Of a stretch of 64,000 bases of DNA, positions 34,831-44,472 are shown in pieces (position 1 is the stretch's first letter; every line of letters starts with the position of its first letter). The notes below the pieces were generated by a model. It ran no database searches. It was not told where the DNA came from and worked only from the letters and a program-made list of their open reading frames with translations. The DNA comes from Arthrobacter sp. ISL-72 (lineage in GTDB: Bacteria > Actinomycetota > Actinomycetes > Actinomycetales > Micrococcaceae), in contig NZ_JAGGPP010000019.1 of NCBI RefSeq assembly GCF_018613755.1, positions 78,310-142,309 of the forward strand. Reading direction: 5' to 3'. Made by a program: the position numbers and the translations under genes.

Positions 34831-37800
34831 CCGGTGCCGCTGCTTTGACTATCGACGTCGTTCCGCCGAGGGCGGCAGTGACGATGCCCTCCAGTTCCTC
34901 CGCCGTGCCCAGGTCGTGGGGGCGGACAACCTGGTTTTCCCCCACGTAGTAGAACGCTGCGCGGACGCTGTGGAGCGGGACGCCTTTGAGCCTGGCCCAG
35001 GCGAGACGGTAGACGGCCAGCTGGACGGCCTTCACCTTCAGCTGCCCGCCAGCGGGGCGGCGGCCGGTCTTCCAGTCCACCAGGTCCCACCCGCCGTCGG
35101 CGTCCCGGAAGACCGCATCGATCCGGCCACGCACCACAACGTCGCCGATGCGCGTCTCCACCGGAACTTCGACAAATGCCGGCTCGCGGTGCGCCCACTC
35201 CGAACTCCGGAATGTTTCCACCATGGAGTCCAGCCCGTAGGCCTCGTCAATGTGGTTGTCCGAACCGGAGGCCTCGTCCAGGTCCAGCATGCCTGCCGTG
35301 CCGAAGTATTCTTCGACCCAGGCATGGAACGCCGTGCCTTTCCGGGCCGACATGCCCGGTTCCCGGGGAACCGGCCGCCGCAGCCGGGCCAGCACTGAGC
35401 CGTGATCGTCGCTCAGCTCCACAAAGGTTGAAGCGGAAATATGGCCGGGGAGGTGGACATCCTGCACGGTGGCCCTGCGTAACCGGCGTTCCAGCAACAG
35501 GGCCGCCTCCCGTTCCCAGTCGGCGGCAACGCCCCGAAGCTGCCGTGCCTGTTCCCCCATGAATTGCTCTGGACCCGCGGCCATGAGCCCGCGCACGCGC
35601 CCGGCAGCCAGTTCCATGGCGGCCCGGCGCCCCGGGACGAGCCTGAGCCTGGCTCCGGTGCGCGGATCGGCAGGTCCTTCGAGCGGGTCGTACGGCCACA
35701 GCGCCACCTCGAGGTCCTGGGTCAGAGGACTTTCGGCCGGCAGGGATGACTCCTCAACCGAGGCGTCATGCACGACTGCGGCACGCGCCAGAGCCTCTTC
35801 GGCCGGGCCTTCCGCGGCCCCGGCGCTGACTCCGGCGAGGGGCGCCAGCTCCGACAGGAACGGCGACATCTCCGCCATTCCGGCGCGGGAACCCACCCAG
35901 GCAGCACTCGAAACCCACAGCACGAACTTCGCCCTGGTGTATGCCACGTAAGCCAGCCTGCGTTCCTCGGCCTCGCCGTGGGCCTGGACGTCGGCTTTGA
36001 AGTCTTTCTCGGCGTCAAGCCAGCCTTTTTGGTCCGGCTGGTCCAGGTCCCACTGGGGCAGATCGGCATGGTCTCCGCGCAGCGGCCAGGGCAGGGCCGC
36101 GCTTCCGCTGCTCCAGCGCGAATCCCTGCTGCTGGGAAACGCACCGGCGTTCAGCCCGGGTACGAACACCACGTCCCACTCCAGGCCCTTGGACGCGTGT
36201 ACGGTCAGCAGCTGGACTGCTTCGTGGTTAACGTCCGGGGCGGCAACGTCCAGCCCGCCCTCCTCCGTGGCCGCGGCTTCAAGCCAGGCCAGGAAAGCCA
36301 GGACGTCGACGCGGTGCGAGGTGTGCAGAAAGCCGGCTGCGGCGTCATGGAAGGCGTCCAGGTTTTTCCGGGCCTGGTGGATGCTGATGCCTGGCCGGGC
36401 AGCCACCTCGATGTCCAGGAGCATGGCCCGTTCCACTTCGCCCAGCAGCGTGGTGAGGTCATCACCCATGAAGCCCCGGAGCTGCCGGAGTTCGGCGGAG
36501 AGCACGTGCAGCCGGTTCAGGGCCTCCGCGCTCAGCGTCCGGCCATGCGACGATGTCCAGCCTTCCCTCGGCAGCCAGTCCAACGCTTCCACCAGGCTCG
36601 GCGAGTCGGTGATGTCACTCTCGATGACATCGGCGCCCGGATCGTCCTCGTCATCTGTGCCAAGCTCCGGGCGCCCCCGGCGGCGCGCCAGGAAAGCGGA
36701 CCAGTCCCGGAAGGCCATGAGGTCGGCGGGACCTATCCGGCACCGGGCTCCAGCCAGCAGGCGCATCAGGGAGTCCGAACGGCCCGGATCTGCGAGCACC
36801 CGCAGCGTGGCCACCAGGTCCACGATCTCCGGGGTGTCCAGGAGACCGCCGAGGCCCACGATTTCGTAGGGGATCCCGCGCACTTCAAACTCGCGCCGGA
36901 TGCATTCCATCTGCGCGCGCCGTCGGCACAGGACAGCCATGGCCGGAGGCACCCGGTCGGCTCCTGCAGTGTCCTCAAAGTCCGTGACCCGGTACCTCAA
37001 AACGTCCGTGGCGATGGCCTTGGCCTCATCCTCGTCCGTGGCAAAGCGTCCCATGACCACCCTCCCTTGGGCGGCCGCCGGACTGGGCTGCAGCGGCGGC
37101 ACCTCGACGGACTCCCCCGAGTCCCGTTCCCCCGCGGGGCCGTTCTGCATTGCTGCGGCGCTGAGCGGCGCGGAAATGACGTTGGCTGCGGAAAGGATGT
37201 TGCGCCCGTTCCGCCAGGCGGTTGTCAGGTAGGAGGTGGGTGCCACCGCGAATGAGGTGGCCGGGCCCTGGTGCCCGGTGGCTCCGGCACGATTCCCCGT
37301 GTCGGGCGGACCGGCATCTGGCGGACCAGCATCCGGCCCCTGTCCCTCGACCCTGACCGGGAATTCACGGACAAAATGGAAAAGCTGGCCGGCAGAAGCA
37401 CCCCGGAAGCCATAGATCGACTGGTTCGGATCGCCCACCGCGGTGACGGCATGGCCGCCGCCGAAGAGCCGGGAAAACAGCACGAGCTGCGCGTGCGAGG
37501 TGTCCTGGAACTCGTCGAGCAGCACCACCTTGAACCGCTGGCGTTCAACTTCGGCCGCCAGCGGGATCTCGCTGGCGACGCGTGCGGCGAGCGCCACGAG
37601 GTCACCGAAATCCAGCGCGCCGCGGGCCCGTTTCGCTTCTGCGTATCTGCCCACCATTTCGGCCACGCTGGCCCTGGTGCGCAGCATGGCGGCCAGTTCG
37701 GCGGCGGTCTGGGTGGAACTCTTTTTGGCACCGGCCATGTACGGCAGGGCGGTGAATTCGGCGACGCGCTCCAGCAGCCATTCCCGCACCTCGGCGGGAT

Positions 37801-38395
37801 CGCGCAGGTGTTCGGCGCATTCGCCTGCCAGCTGGATGACGGCTTTCACCAGGGTGGACTTGGCGGCGCGGAAGTGCTCGTATTCGCCGTCGAAGGCCTC
37901 AACCACTTCGCTCGCCAGCTGCCAGGCCTGCGCTCCGCCCAGGAGCACCACGTCGCGTTCGACGCCGAGCCGGAGTCCGTAATCGGACACGATGCCGCTG
38001 GCATAGGAATGGTAGGTGGAAACCTTGGGTTCCAAGGCGTCCTCGCTGAGCAGGCCGGCAGGAAAAATCCGGTGTTCCTTGTCCTCCGCCGCAATCCGCT
38101 GCAGAGCCGTCAGCTTGGCCCGGATCCGGCTGGCAAGTTCACCGGCCGCCTTGCGCGTGAACGTCACACCCAGGACTTCCTCCGGCCGGACCCAGCCGTT
38201 GGCGACGAGCCACACCACCCGGTCCGCCATAGTGGCTGTTTTGCCGGACCCGGCACCGGCAATCACCAGCCGCGGCGTGAGCGGCGAGGAAATAATGGCC
38301 GACTGCTCTGCGGTGGGGCTGTTCCGTTCGCCCAGCATGGCGGTCAGCTCCTCCGGCGAAAACCGCGGTGCCGGGACGTCGGGGACCGTCGTCAT
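34802..38395 (-). CDS. adnB: AdnB-like helicase-nuclease subunit
   Basis: A 1197-residue UvrD/RecB-type protein, the main motor and nuclease of the AdnAB double-strand-break resection machine. Motor motifs: AGAGSGKTATM, LLDEFQDTSHAQ, GDPNQSIYGFRGAS and VHASKGLEWDVVF. The C-terminal RecB-family nuclease has GRIDAVFRDADGG, DLVDWKTG and QLAVYRLAW. ATG 38395 overlaps the adnA stop (ATGA), so both are made from one message; an in-frame ATG 12 codons upstream lies inside adnA. It is larger than mycobacterial AdnB (about 1100 residues, from memory), the extra length being partly a linker near residue 370. Gene order adnA-adnB is as in mycobacteria. Confidence 0.93.
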   Translation of the reverse strand: MTTVPDVPAPRFSPEELTAMLGERNSPTAEQSAIISSPLTPRLVIAGAGSGKTATMADRVVWLVANGWVRPEEVLGVTFTRKAAGELASRIRAKLTALQRIAAEDKEHRIFPAGLLSEDALEPKVSTYHSYASGIVSDYGLRLGVERDVVLLGGAQAWQLASEVVEAFDGEYEHFRAAKSTLVKAVIQLAGECAEHLRDPAEVREWLLERVAEFTALPYMAGAKKSSTQTAAELAAMLRTRASVAEMVGRYAEAKRARGALDFGDLVALAARVASEIPLAAEVERQRFKVVLLDEFQDTSHAQLVLFSRLFGGGHAVTAVGDPNQSIYGFRGASAGQLFHFVREFPVRVEGQGPDAGPPDAGPPDTGNRAGATGHQGPATSFAVAPTSYLTTAWRNGRNILSAANVISAPLSAAAMQNGPAGERDSGESVEVPPLQPSPAAAQGRVVMGRFATDEDEAKAIATDVLRYRVTDFEDTAGADRVPPAMAVLCRRRAQMECIRREFEVRGIPYEIVGLGGLLDTPEIVDLVATLRVLADPGRSDSLMRLLAGARCRIGPADLMAFRDWSAFLARRRGRPELGTDDEDDPGADVIESDITDSPSLVEALDWLPREGWTSSHGRTLSAEALNRLHVLSAELRQLRGFMGDDLTTLLGEVERAMLLDIEVAARPGISIHQARKNLDAFHDAAAGFLHTSHRVDVLAFLAWLEAAATEEGGLDVAAPDVNHEAVQLLTVHASKGLEWDVVFVPGLNAGAFPSSRDSRWSSGSAALPWPLRGDHADLPQWDLDQPDQKGWLDAEKDFKADVQAHGEAEERRLAYVAYTRAKFVLWVSSAAWVGSRAGMAEMSPFLSELAPLAGVSAGAAEGPAEEALARAAVVHDASVEESSLPAESPLTQDLEVALWPYDPLEGPADPRTGARLRLVPGRRAAMELAAGRVRGLMAAGPEQFMGEQARQLRGVAADWEREAALLLERRLRRATVQDVHLPGHISASTFVELSDDHGSVLARLRRPVPREPGMSARKGTAFHAWVEEYFGTAGMLDLDEASGSDNHIDEAYGLDSMVETFRSSEWAHREPAFVEVPVETRIGDVVVRGRIDAVFRDADGGWDLVDWKTGRRPAGGQLKVKAVQLAVYRLAWARLKGVPLHSVRAAFYYVGENQVVRPHDLGTAEELEGIVTAALGGTTSIVKAAAPATAVLRPQS

Positions 38396-41300
38396 TCTGT
38401 AACCTGCTTTCCTCGCGGACAAAGAGGACAAACATCCGGCAACCGGCAGTTATGGCCGCCGTGACCGGATTTCGCCGGGTCGTGGCGTGCTTCGAAATGG
38501 CTGCCGGACATGAGCCGTGCTGCTTCATTCACCATGTCGAGGGCCCAGTTGCCACCCGAACCGTCCAGCGGCTCCTGGACCTGGATGCCGGGACTCTTGT
38601 TGCTCGTGCCAAGTTGGGCCAGCACGGCCCCTCCCGGCTGAACATCCCCCGCCGGCGGAACACGTCCGCCCACAGTACCCGGTTCGCTAAAGCCGCCTGC
38701 CAGTACGGCGGCCTGGTACGCCCCGAGCTGAGGGTGACGGGATAGATCGGCCTTGGATGGCTGGCGCTTGCCCGTTTTGAGGTCCACCACCACCAGCCGT
38801 CCCTCGGAGTCGATCTCCAGCCGGTCCACCTGTCCGCGGAGTACCGCCGCGCGCACGGCAGGGACGCCGGCTTCCGGCGTGTCAGCTTCGGGCGCTGCGG
38901 TTCCGGCTCCCGGCGCGTCCATGATGTCCGGCAGTTTCACCTCGAAGTCCCGTTCGACTCCCACCAGGCTCCTGCCTTCACTGCGCATGACCAGGATGTA
39001 CTGGGCGAGCTTCCGGACCATGGCCTCGGCACGCTGGAAATCGAGCTTGCCTTCCCAGTTGTCCTTCATGCCGAGTGTCGGCCACCGCCGGACCAGTTCG
39101 GCCACGTATTCGGCTCCCGAGGCATCCGGCAGGTCCTGCGCGATTGCGTGCACCAGCGTCCCCAGGCTTCTGGCGAAATCAGTGGCTGCTTCGCCGCCGG
39201 CGGCCTGCACGAACCAGTCCAGGGGTGACTTTTGCACCGATTCCACTTTGGATGGTGAGACAAACACCGTTCCTCCGGGCGGAACAATCCGTTCCCCGGA
39301 AGACAGCGGGGCCAGCCCCCACCAGGACTCGGGATGGGCGCCGGGTACTGACGGTTCGGCCGCGGCGAGCCCGGCAAGGACCCTGACAGCCTCGGCGGAT
39401 TCAGGCGCCGATTTCCCGTCCAGTTGGGCGTATTGCCGAAGTTCGGCCACGAGCGCCCGGAGGGTCATGGGCCGTCCCACTGGGGTGAACGTCCGCCGGT
39501 CCTGCCCGGGCCGCAGCGGCGCGACGTAGTCGAGGAAGGAGGACGGCTGTTCATCTTCGGATGAGACGGCGGTGCAGATCAGGACTTCGCGGGCGCGGGA
39601 GACAGCCGTGGAGAAGCTGCGGAGTTCGTCGTAGCGGATTTCCCGCAGCCTGCTGATGGGTCCCAGCTGCAGGGCATGCTCCACCCCATGCTCGACGGCG
39701 TCAGCGAAAAGGGTGCTGCCCAGGAGCTCGCCGCGGAGCCTGGTATTGGGCCACACGCCTTCCTGGAGTCCGGAAACAATGACCACCGGCCATTCCCGTC
39801 CGGCAGCACTCGCGGGAGTCATGATTTCCACGGCTTCCTCCAGCTGGGCCCGGGCAGCCAAAGTGTCCATCGGCAGTTCCTGGCTGAGCAGATAGTCAAG
39901 GAACTGCTCCGGGCCCGAGCCCGGCAGCTGGTCCACATAACGTTCGGCGGTGTGGAACAGGGCCATCATGGCGTCCAGGTCCCGGTCAGCCCTGGCTCCC
40001 GCAGCGCCCCCGGCCAATGCCGCTTCCGTCCACCGGGCGGCAAGTCCCGTGGAGTTCCAGAGCGCCCACAGCACCGTTTCCGCGTTTCCTCCCGGTGCCT
40101 GCGCAGCCTCCCGCCCGGCCTGTATCATGCGTGCGACACGGCGGGCGGAGCGGCCTTCGATGCCCGTGGTCGCCAGTGCACCCGGCTCGAGCAGGGACTC
40201 GACCAGCAGGGCATCGCTGGTACGGCCGCCGCCGCCGAGGATCTCCTCGCGGCGGAGTGACTGGCGCAGCCTGCGCAACTCGATGGACGTCGCTCCGCCG
40301 ATGCGGGAGGTCAAAAGCGCGACTGCCGATTCCGGTGTCAGCACCGATGAATCCAGTGCCACGGCGTAGGCATCCAGCAGCGGCCGGACGGCGACTTCGT
40401 CCCGGACCGCGGATTCGGCCACGGTGACCCGCACGGGAATGCCGTGTCCGGTCAGGTGGCGCTGCAACTGGTTCAGCTGCCCGCCGTTCCGCACAATCAC
40501 CGCGATGTCGCCAAGCTCGCGTCCGTGGTTCAGATGCGCATCCAGGATGCGCTGCGTCACGTAGCGGAGCTCCTGCACCGGAGACGGGAGGATATGGCCT
40601 TCGACGCCGGCGTCCGCGCGGGCATGCCCCTGCCTGGGATCCTCGGCGGCTGCTTCGGCAATCTCCAGCCGGCGGGCCGACTGGCCGCCGGCCCGCTGGG
40701 AGATCCGCCCGGCCACCGAAAGCCATGCTTGGGCGACGGCCGGACTGTGGCGGTGGGTGATCCAGAGCGGCCGCCCGAGGACCGTGTCCGCACGGGCAGG
40801 GTTGCCCGGACGGTCGGCGTCGCCGGCAGGAGCCAGGAGATGCTGCAGTTCGGCGGTGAGATCCGGCCTGGCTCCCCGGAACCCCTGGACGACGGTGTCG
40901 GGCGAGGAGGTCACGTAGGCGTCCTTGCCTGCAGCAATGTCGGCCAGCAGCTCGAACACGGCCGGGTTGGCTTCCTGGATGTCGTCCACCAGGATCAGCT
41001 GCAGGCGTTCCCGTTCGGCGGCCAGGAATTCCGGGGCATCCTGGAAGATCTGGCGGGCGGCCGTGATGATTCCCGCGGGGTCGAAAGCCTCCGGCATCCG
41101 CAAATCCAGTACGTCGCGGTATTCGGCGTAGAGCGCGGCAGCGGCGACCCAGTCCGGGCGGTTGCACTGCTGCGCCAGCACCACCAGGTCAGCGGGCGTC
41201 CGGCCGGATTCGATGATGCGGTCAAAGAGCTGGCGTACTTCCTGGCGGAAACCTCGGGTCTCCAAAGCAGCGTCCAGGTCTTCGGGCCAGGGCAGCTCGA

Positions 41301-41853
41301 GGCCCGGCAGGGCGTGGCCTTCCAGGAGTTCCTTGATGATGAGGTCCTGCTCCGGCCCGGAGAGCAGCCGCGGCGGACGCGGGAGCGGGAGGACCCCTGC
41401 TGCTTTGGCCCGCCGGATCAGGTCGAAGGCGTACGAGGCCCAGGTGCGCGCCGGCGTCGTGCTTAAACTGCGGTTGAGCCGGGCCGTGAAGCGGTCCCTC
41501 AACGAGTCGGCCGCGAGGCGGCTCGGGGCGAGCACCAGCATTCTTTCCGGATCCACGCCGTCGCGCTCGGCCCGGCGGACCGCTGCTTCAATGAGCACTG
41601 TGGACTTCCCGGTTCCGGGAGCGCCCGGGACGAGGACCGGGCCGGAGCCGTGCGGAACGTCCACGGCCGCCTGCTGGTCCGGTGAGAGGACGGGAACCAC
41701 GCTGTGGACCTGGCGTGGAGGAATGAGCCGCAGGCCGGCGACCGTTCCAGCCGGCCTGCCCACTGCCAATTTGCCTGGCTGCACATCCGCCCGCTGCCCT
41801 GCATGAAGGTGCTGCCCTGCATGAAGGTCGGGAGATTCGCTGGTAAGAGTCAC
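38392..41853 (-). CDS. adnA: AdnA-like helicase-nuclease subunit
   Basis: An 1153-residue partner of AdnB. The N-terminal motor has Walker A GAPGTGKST, but motif II is LVDDIQEANP, with Asp where active motors have Glu, so its ATPase may be weak, as described for mycobacterial AdnA. The C-terminal nuclease carries DRLEIDSEGRLVVVDLKTGK and QLGAYQAAV. It ends with clustered cysteines (HNCRLPDVCPLC) suited to an Fe-S cluster, as in AddB-type nucleases. GTG 41853 overlaps the ATL stop (GTGA). An 18-bp perfect duplication near the 5' end repeats six residues (HAGQHL-like). Confidence 0.92.
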   Translation of the reverse strand: MTLTSESPDLHAGQHLHAGQRADVQPGKLAVGRPAGTVAGLRLIPPRQVHSVVPVLSPDQQAAVDVPHGSGPVLVPGAPGTGKSTVLIEAAVRRAERDGVDPERMLVLAPSRLAADSLRDRFTARLNRSLSTTPARTWASYAFDLIRRAKAAGVLPLPRPPRLLSGPEQDLIIKELLEGHALPGLELPWPEDLDAALETRGFRQEVRQLFDRIIESGRTPADLVVLAQQCNRPDWVAAAALYAEYRDVLDLRMPEAFDPAGIITAARQIFQDAPEFLAAERERLQLILVDDIQEANPAVFELLADIAAGKDAYVTSSPDTVVQGFRGARPDLTAELQHLLAPAGDADRPGNPARADTVLGRPLWITHRHSPAVAQAWLSVAGRISQRAGGQSARRLEIAEAAAEDPRQGHARADAGVEGHILPSPVQELRYVTQRILDAHLNHGRELGDIAVIVRNGGQLNQLQRHLTGHGIPVRVTVAESAVRDEVAVRPLLDAYAVALDSSVLTPESAVALLTSRIGGATSIELRRLRQSLRREEILGGGGRTSDALLVESLLEPGALATTGIEGRSARRVARMIQAGREAAQAPGGNAETVLWALWNSTGLAARWTEAALAGGAAGARADRDLDAMMALFHTAERYVDQLPGSGPEQFLDYLLSQELPMDTLAARAQLEEAVEIMTPASAAGREWPVVIVSGLQEGVWPNTRLRGELLGSTLFADAVEHGVEHALQLGPISRLREIRYDELRSFSTAVSRAREVLICTAVSSEDEQPSSFLDYVAPLRPGQDRRTFTPVGRPMTLRALVAELRQYAQLDGKSAPESAEAVRVLAGLAAAEPSVPGAHPESWWGLAPLSSGERIVPPGGTVFVSPSKVESVQKSPLDWFVQAAGGEAATDFARSLGTLVHAIAQDLPDASGAEYVAELVRRWPTLGMKDNWEGKLDFQRAEAMVRKLAQYILVMRSEGRSLVGVERDFEVKLPDIMDAPGAGTAAPEADTPEAGVPAVRAAVLRGQVDRLEIDSEGRLVVVDLKTGKRQPSKADLSRHPQLGAYQAAVLAGGFSEPGTVGGRVPPAGDVQPGGAVLAQLGTSNKSPGIQVQEPLDGSGGNWALDMVNEAARLMSGSHFEARHDPAKSGHGGHNCRLPDVCPLCPRGKQVTE
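41793..41828. repeat. Perfect 18-bp tandem duplication in the 5' part of adnA
   Basis: Two exact copies of GCTGCCCTGCATGAAGGT at 41793-41810 and 41811-41828. It is in frame and duplicates six codons near the AdnA N-terminus. Confidence 0.95.
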
Positions 41854-42266
41854 TCAGTCATTTCATCATCCGGCGCCGACAATTTATGGAGCCGCCGCTC
41901 CAGGCCCTCGGCAATTGAGTCAATGAGGTCAAAGTCACCATCTTCAGGGGCCCACCGCGCCGCCATGATGTCCACACGCCAACGCCCCTCCCCGGTGCGC
42001 AGAAAGTCCGCGTAGCGGCCCAGGAGCGGTGTCCCTTCGCGGATGTAGAACGGCAGTGCTTCCGCTTCGAGCCCCGGGGGCGCCTCACCGCTTGCCCTCA
42101 GCACCCGCCACCAGGGAACGGCGCTGCCGTGATGGCTCATGACGGAGCCGACCTGCCTGGCGCCGCCGGAGCCGAGGAGCTCGGCGACATCCCCGTAGGC
42201 CACCACTGCACCCGGAGGAACGAGCTCAACGAGGGACAGCACTGCCTCGACATACTCCGTGCGCAT
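41850..42266 (-). CDS. Alkyltransferase-like protein (ATL, MGMT family without the catalytic Cys)
   Basis: A 138-residue protein with the C-terminal MGMT fold: VPPGAVVAYGDVAELLG, the recognition helix GGARQVGSVMSHH, and PWWRVLRASG where active alkyltransferases have PCHRV. The acceptor Cys is Trp, so it cannot remove alkyl groups itself; known ATLs bind O6-alkylguanine, flip it out and hand it to nucleotide excision repair. ATG 42266 gives the family length; the longer open frame upstream is unlike it. Its stop overlaps the adnA start (GTGA), making an ATL-adnA-adnB repair operon. Confidence 0.9.
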   Translation of the reverse strand: MRTEYVEAVLSLVELVPPGAVVAYGDVAELLGSGGARQVGSVMSHHGSAVPWWRVLRASGEAPPGLEAEALPFYIREGTPLLGRYADFLRTGEGRWRVDIMAARWAPEDGDFDLIDSIAEGLERRLHKLSAPDDEMTE

Positions 42267-42394
42267 GAATCCAGCGTAGCTGTCCGCGCAGCCGCGGTGC
42301 CTCGGACTTCCGCCCGGGCTCCCGCCGCCGCCGGACATGCGGCACGCCTGCGGAGTGGCGCAAAACTGTCGTTGCCAGCCGGTAGTTTTGGAGC

Positions 42395-43117
42395 ATGAGC
42401 ACTTCGGACACCACCTGGGACACACGGCCTCGTGCCGCATTCGATTTGGAAACCACCGGCCGCAACTCGCGCGCCGCCCGGATCGTCACGGCGTCGGTCA
42501 CGGTGGTGGATGCCCATGGCAGCGTCATCACGGAGCATGAGTGGCTCGCGGATCCCGGCGTCGAGATTCCGGCGGAAGCCAGCGAAGTCCATGGTGTAAC
42601 CACCGAAAGGGCCAGGCAGGAGGGCCGTCCGGCTGCTGACGTGACCCGGGAACTGGCCGCGGTGCTGCAGGGTCTGTTCGACGACGGCGTCCCGGTGATC
42701 GCGTTCAACGCCAGTTACGACTTCACAGTGCTGGCTGCCGAATCGGCGCGCTACGGCATTCCGCAGCTAAACCGCTTCCCCGTCCTGGATCCGTACGTCA
42801 TGAACAAGCAGGTGGACCGGTACCGCAAGGGCAAGAGGACGCTGACGGCGCTGTGCGAGGAGTACGCCGTCAACCTGGACAACGCCCACACGTCCGCAGC
42901 GGACGCCCTCGCGACGCTCCGCGTGCTGGATGCCATGGCCGGCAAGTTTCCCAAGCTCCGGATGCCTGCCAGGCAGCTCCACCAGCTGCAGGTCGGCTGG
43001 GCGGCAACGCAGGCAGCGGACTTCCAGAGCTACCTCCGCAAGACCAAGCCCGCCACCGTGATCGAAGGCGACTGGCCTGTCCTCCCGCCCGAGGACGCCA
43101 GCAGGGGCGACTTCTAG
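42395..43117 (+). CDS. DnaQ-like DEDDh 3'-5' exonuclease
   Basis: A 240-residue single-domain exonuclease. All DEDDh motifs are present: AAFDLETTG (Exo I, near residue 15), FNASYDFTVL (Exo II) and HTSAADALATL (Exo III with the catalytic His). It resembles stand-alone epsilon-like proteins of actinobacteria used in DNA repair or RNA trimming; no polymerase domain is attached. It is divergent from the ATL-adnA-adnB operon, 128 bp away, so a repair role fits the context. Confidence 0.92.
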   Translation: MSTSDTTWDTRPRAAFDLETTGRNSRAARIVTASVTVVDAHGSVITEHEWLADPGVEIPAEASEVHGVTTERARQEGRPAADVTRELAAVLQGLFDDGVPVIAFNASYDFTVLAAESARYGIPQLNRFPVLDPYVMNKQVDRYRKGKRTLTALCEEYAVNLDNAHTSAADALATLRVLDAMAGKFPKLRMPARQLHQLQVGWAATQAADFQSYLRKTKPATVIEGDWPVLPPEDASRGDF

Positions 43118-43180
43118 GACGTCCGGCCCAAGCACGGCCGCAAGGGAAAAGCCCACAACATGGGATGAGGATCACATGAA

Positions 43181-43209
43181 GCCCGGGATGCACAGGATCC
43201 CGGGCCTTC
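43181..43209 (+). terminator. Hairpin downstream of the exonuclease gene
   Basis: A perfect 9-bp GC-rich stem (GCCCGGGAT with its complement, 7-base loop) followed by CTTCC, 63 bp after the stop. The T-tract is weak. Confidence 0.5.
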
Positions 43210-43404
43210 CCGGCACAATTTGCCCTGCCTGCACGTGACCGCACCAACAGCGGAGCCTTCCTTTATATACCGAAGATCCTGCTGCTAGAAAGGGCCCGGA
43301 GGGAACATCGTGCGGAAGTGACTCCCCCGCGGCTTCGCTGACATAATTAAGTTCAAAAGCGTGCTTGTGCTATGCCCTGCCCGAGGCCAACCTCCTGAGG
43401 ATAA

Positions 43405-44472
43405 ATGATCACAGTTACTGACCTGCGAAAGGTCTACCGCCAAGGGAAAAAGGAAGTGGTGGCCCTCGACGGCGTCACCCTTTCCGTTCCCAAAGGTTCC
43501 ATTCACGGAATCATTGGCCATTCCGGCGCCGGAAAATCAACCCTGGTACGTTGCCTGACACTGCTGGATCGCCCGACGGCCGGATCAGTCAGCATTGACG
43601 GCACCGAGCTCAGTTCAGTCAGGGACTCTGAAATCCGTGCGGCACGCCGCCGCATCGGCATGGTTTTCCAGCATGCCAACCTCATGGACTCCCGCACCGC
43701 CGCCGGCAACGTGGCACATCCCTTGGAACTCGTCAGGACGCCCAAGGACAAGATCCGGACCAAGGTCGCCGAGCTGTTGTCCCTGGTAGGCCTCGAAGGG
43801 TTCGAAAACGCGTACCCGTCCCAGCTGTCCGGTGGCCAGCGCCAGCGCGTCGGCATCGCCCGCGCACTGGCCGCTGACCCCGACGTCCTGCTGTGTGACG
43901 AACCCACCTCTGCCCTGGACCCCGCGACCACGGACGAAATCCTCGACCTGATCCAGGACCTCACCAGGCGGCTGCAGCTCACCGTGCTCATCATCACGCA
44001 CGAAATGAATGTCGTGAAGCGCGTCTGCGACTCGGTGTCCCTGCTGTCCAAGGGCCGCATCATCGAGCACGGAGCGCTGCAGGACGTGGCCGGAGACCTT
44101 GAGAGCAAGCTGGCCAAGGCACTCCTGCCGCTGCCGGCGTCCGAGCCCCTGAAGGGTGCGCTGCAGGGCGGCCCGGTCCTTGAAATCCTGTTCGCCGGTG
44201 ACAACGCCAAGGAACCTGTACTCACCAGCGTCGCCCGGCATTTCGACATCGACCTCAATGTCCTGGCCGGCAGCGTGGAGACGCTCGGCGGCCAGCAGTT
44301 CGGACACCTGCGGGTCCAGCTCGCCGAAAATGCCGACCACGACGCCGTCCTTGCCTACCTCCACCAGCGCGGAATCGGCGCGAAGCTGGCCGCGACCAAA
44401 GCAACAGACAGCGCCGCTCCTGAAGTGAGCGCTGCCCCCGAATTGAACGACGTGACGGGAAGGAACCTGTGA
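43405..44472 (+). CDS. metN: Methionine ABC transporter ATP-binding protein MetN
   Basis: The 355-residue ATPase of the MetNIQ high-affinity methionine importer. Walker A is GHSGAGKSTL, the ABC signature LSGGQRQRVGIARAL and Walker B VLLCDEPTSALDP. The C-terminal ~85 residues form a NIL domain, which in MetN binds methionine and inhibits transport. First gene of metN-metI-metQ; it overlaps metI by GTGA. The leader was searched by eye for a SAM riboswitch and none was recognised. Confidence 0.95.
   Translation: MITVTDLRKVYRQGKKEVVALDGVTLSVPKGSIHGIIGHSGAGKSTLVRCLTLLDRPTAGSVSIDGTELSSVRDSEIRAARRRIGMVFQHANLMDSRTAAGNVAHPLELVRTPKDKIRTKVAELLSLVGLEGFENAYPSQLSGGQRQRVGIARALAADPDVLLCDEPTSALDPATTDEILDLIQDLTRRLQLTVLIITHEMNVVKRVCDSVSLLSKGRIIEHGALQDVAGDLESKLAKALLPLPASEPLKGALQGGPVLEILFAGDNAKEPVLTSVARHFDIDLNVLAGSVETLGGQQFGHLRVQLAENADHDAVLAYLHQRGIGAKLAATKATDSAAPEVSAAPELNDVTGRNL

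Noticed and set aside
35768..37255. 495-codon frame antisense to adnB
   Set aside because: Overlaps conserved helicase motifs on the other strand and has no protein-like features.
43118..43404. SAM riboswitch before metN
   Set aside because: Expected for a methionine importer, but no S-box, SAM-II or SAM-IV core could be recognised by eye; a covariance-model search would decide.
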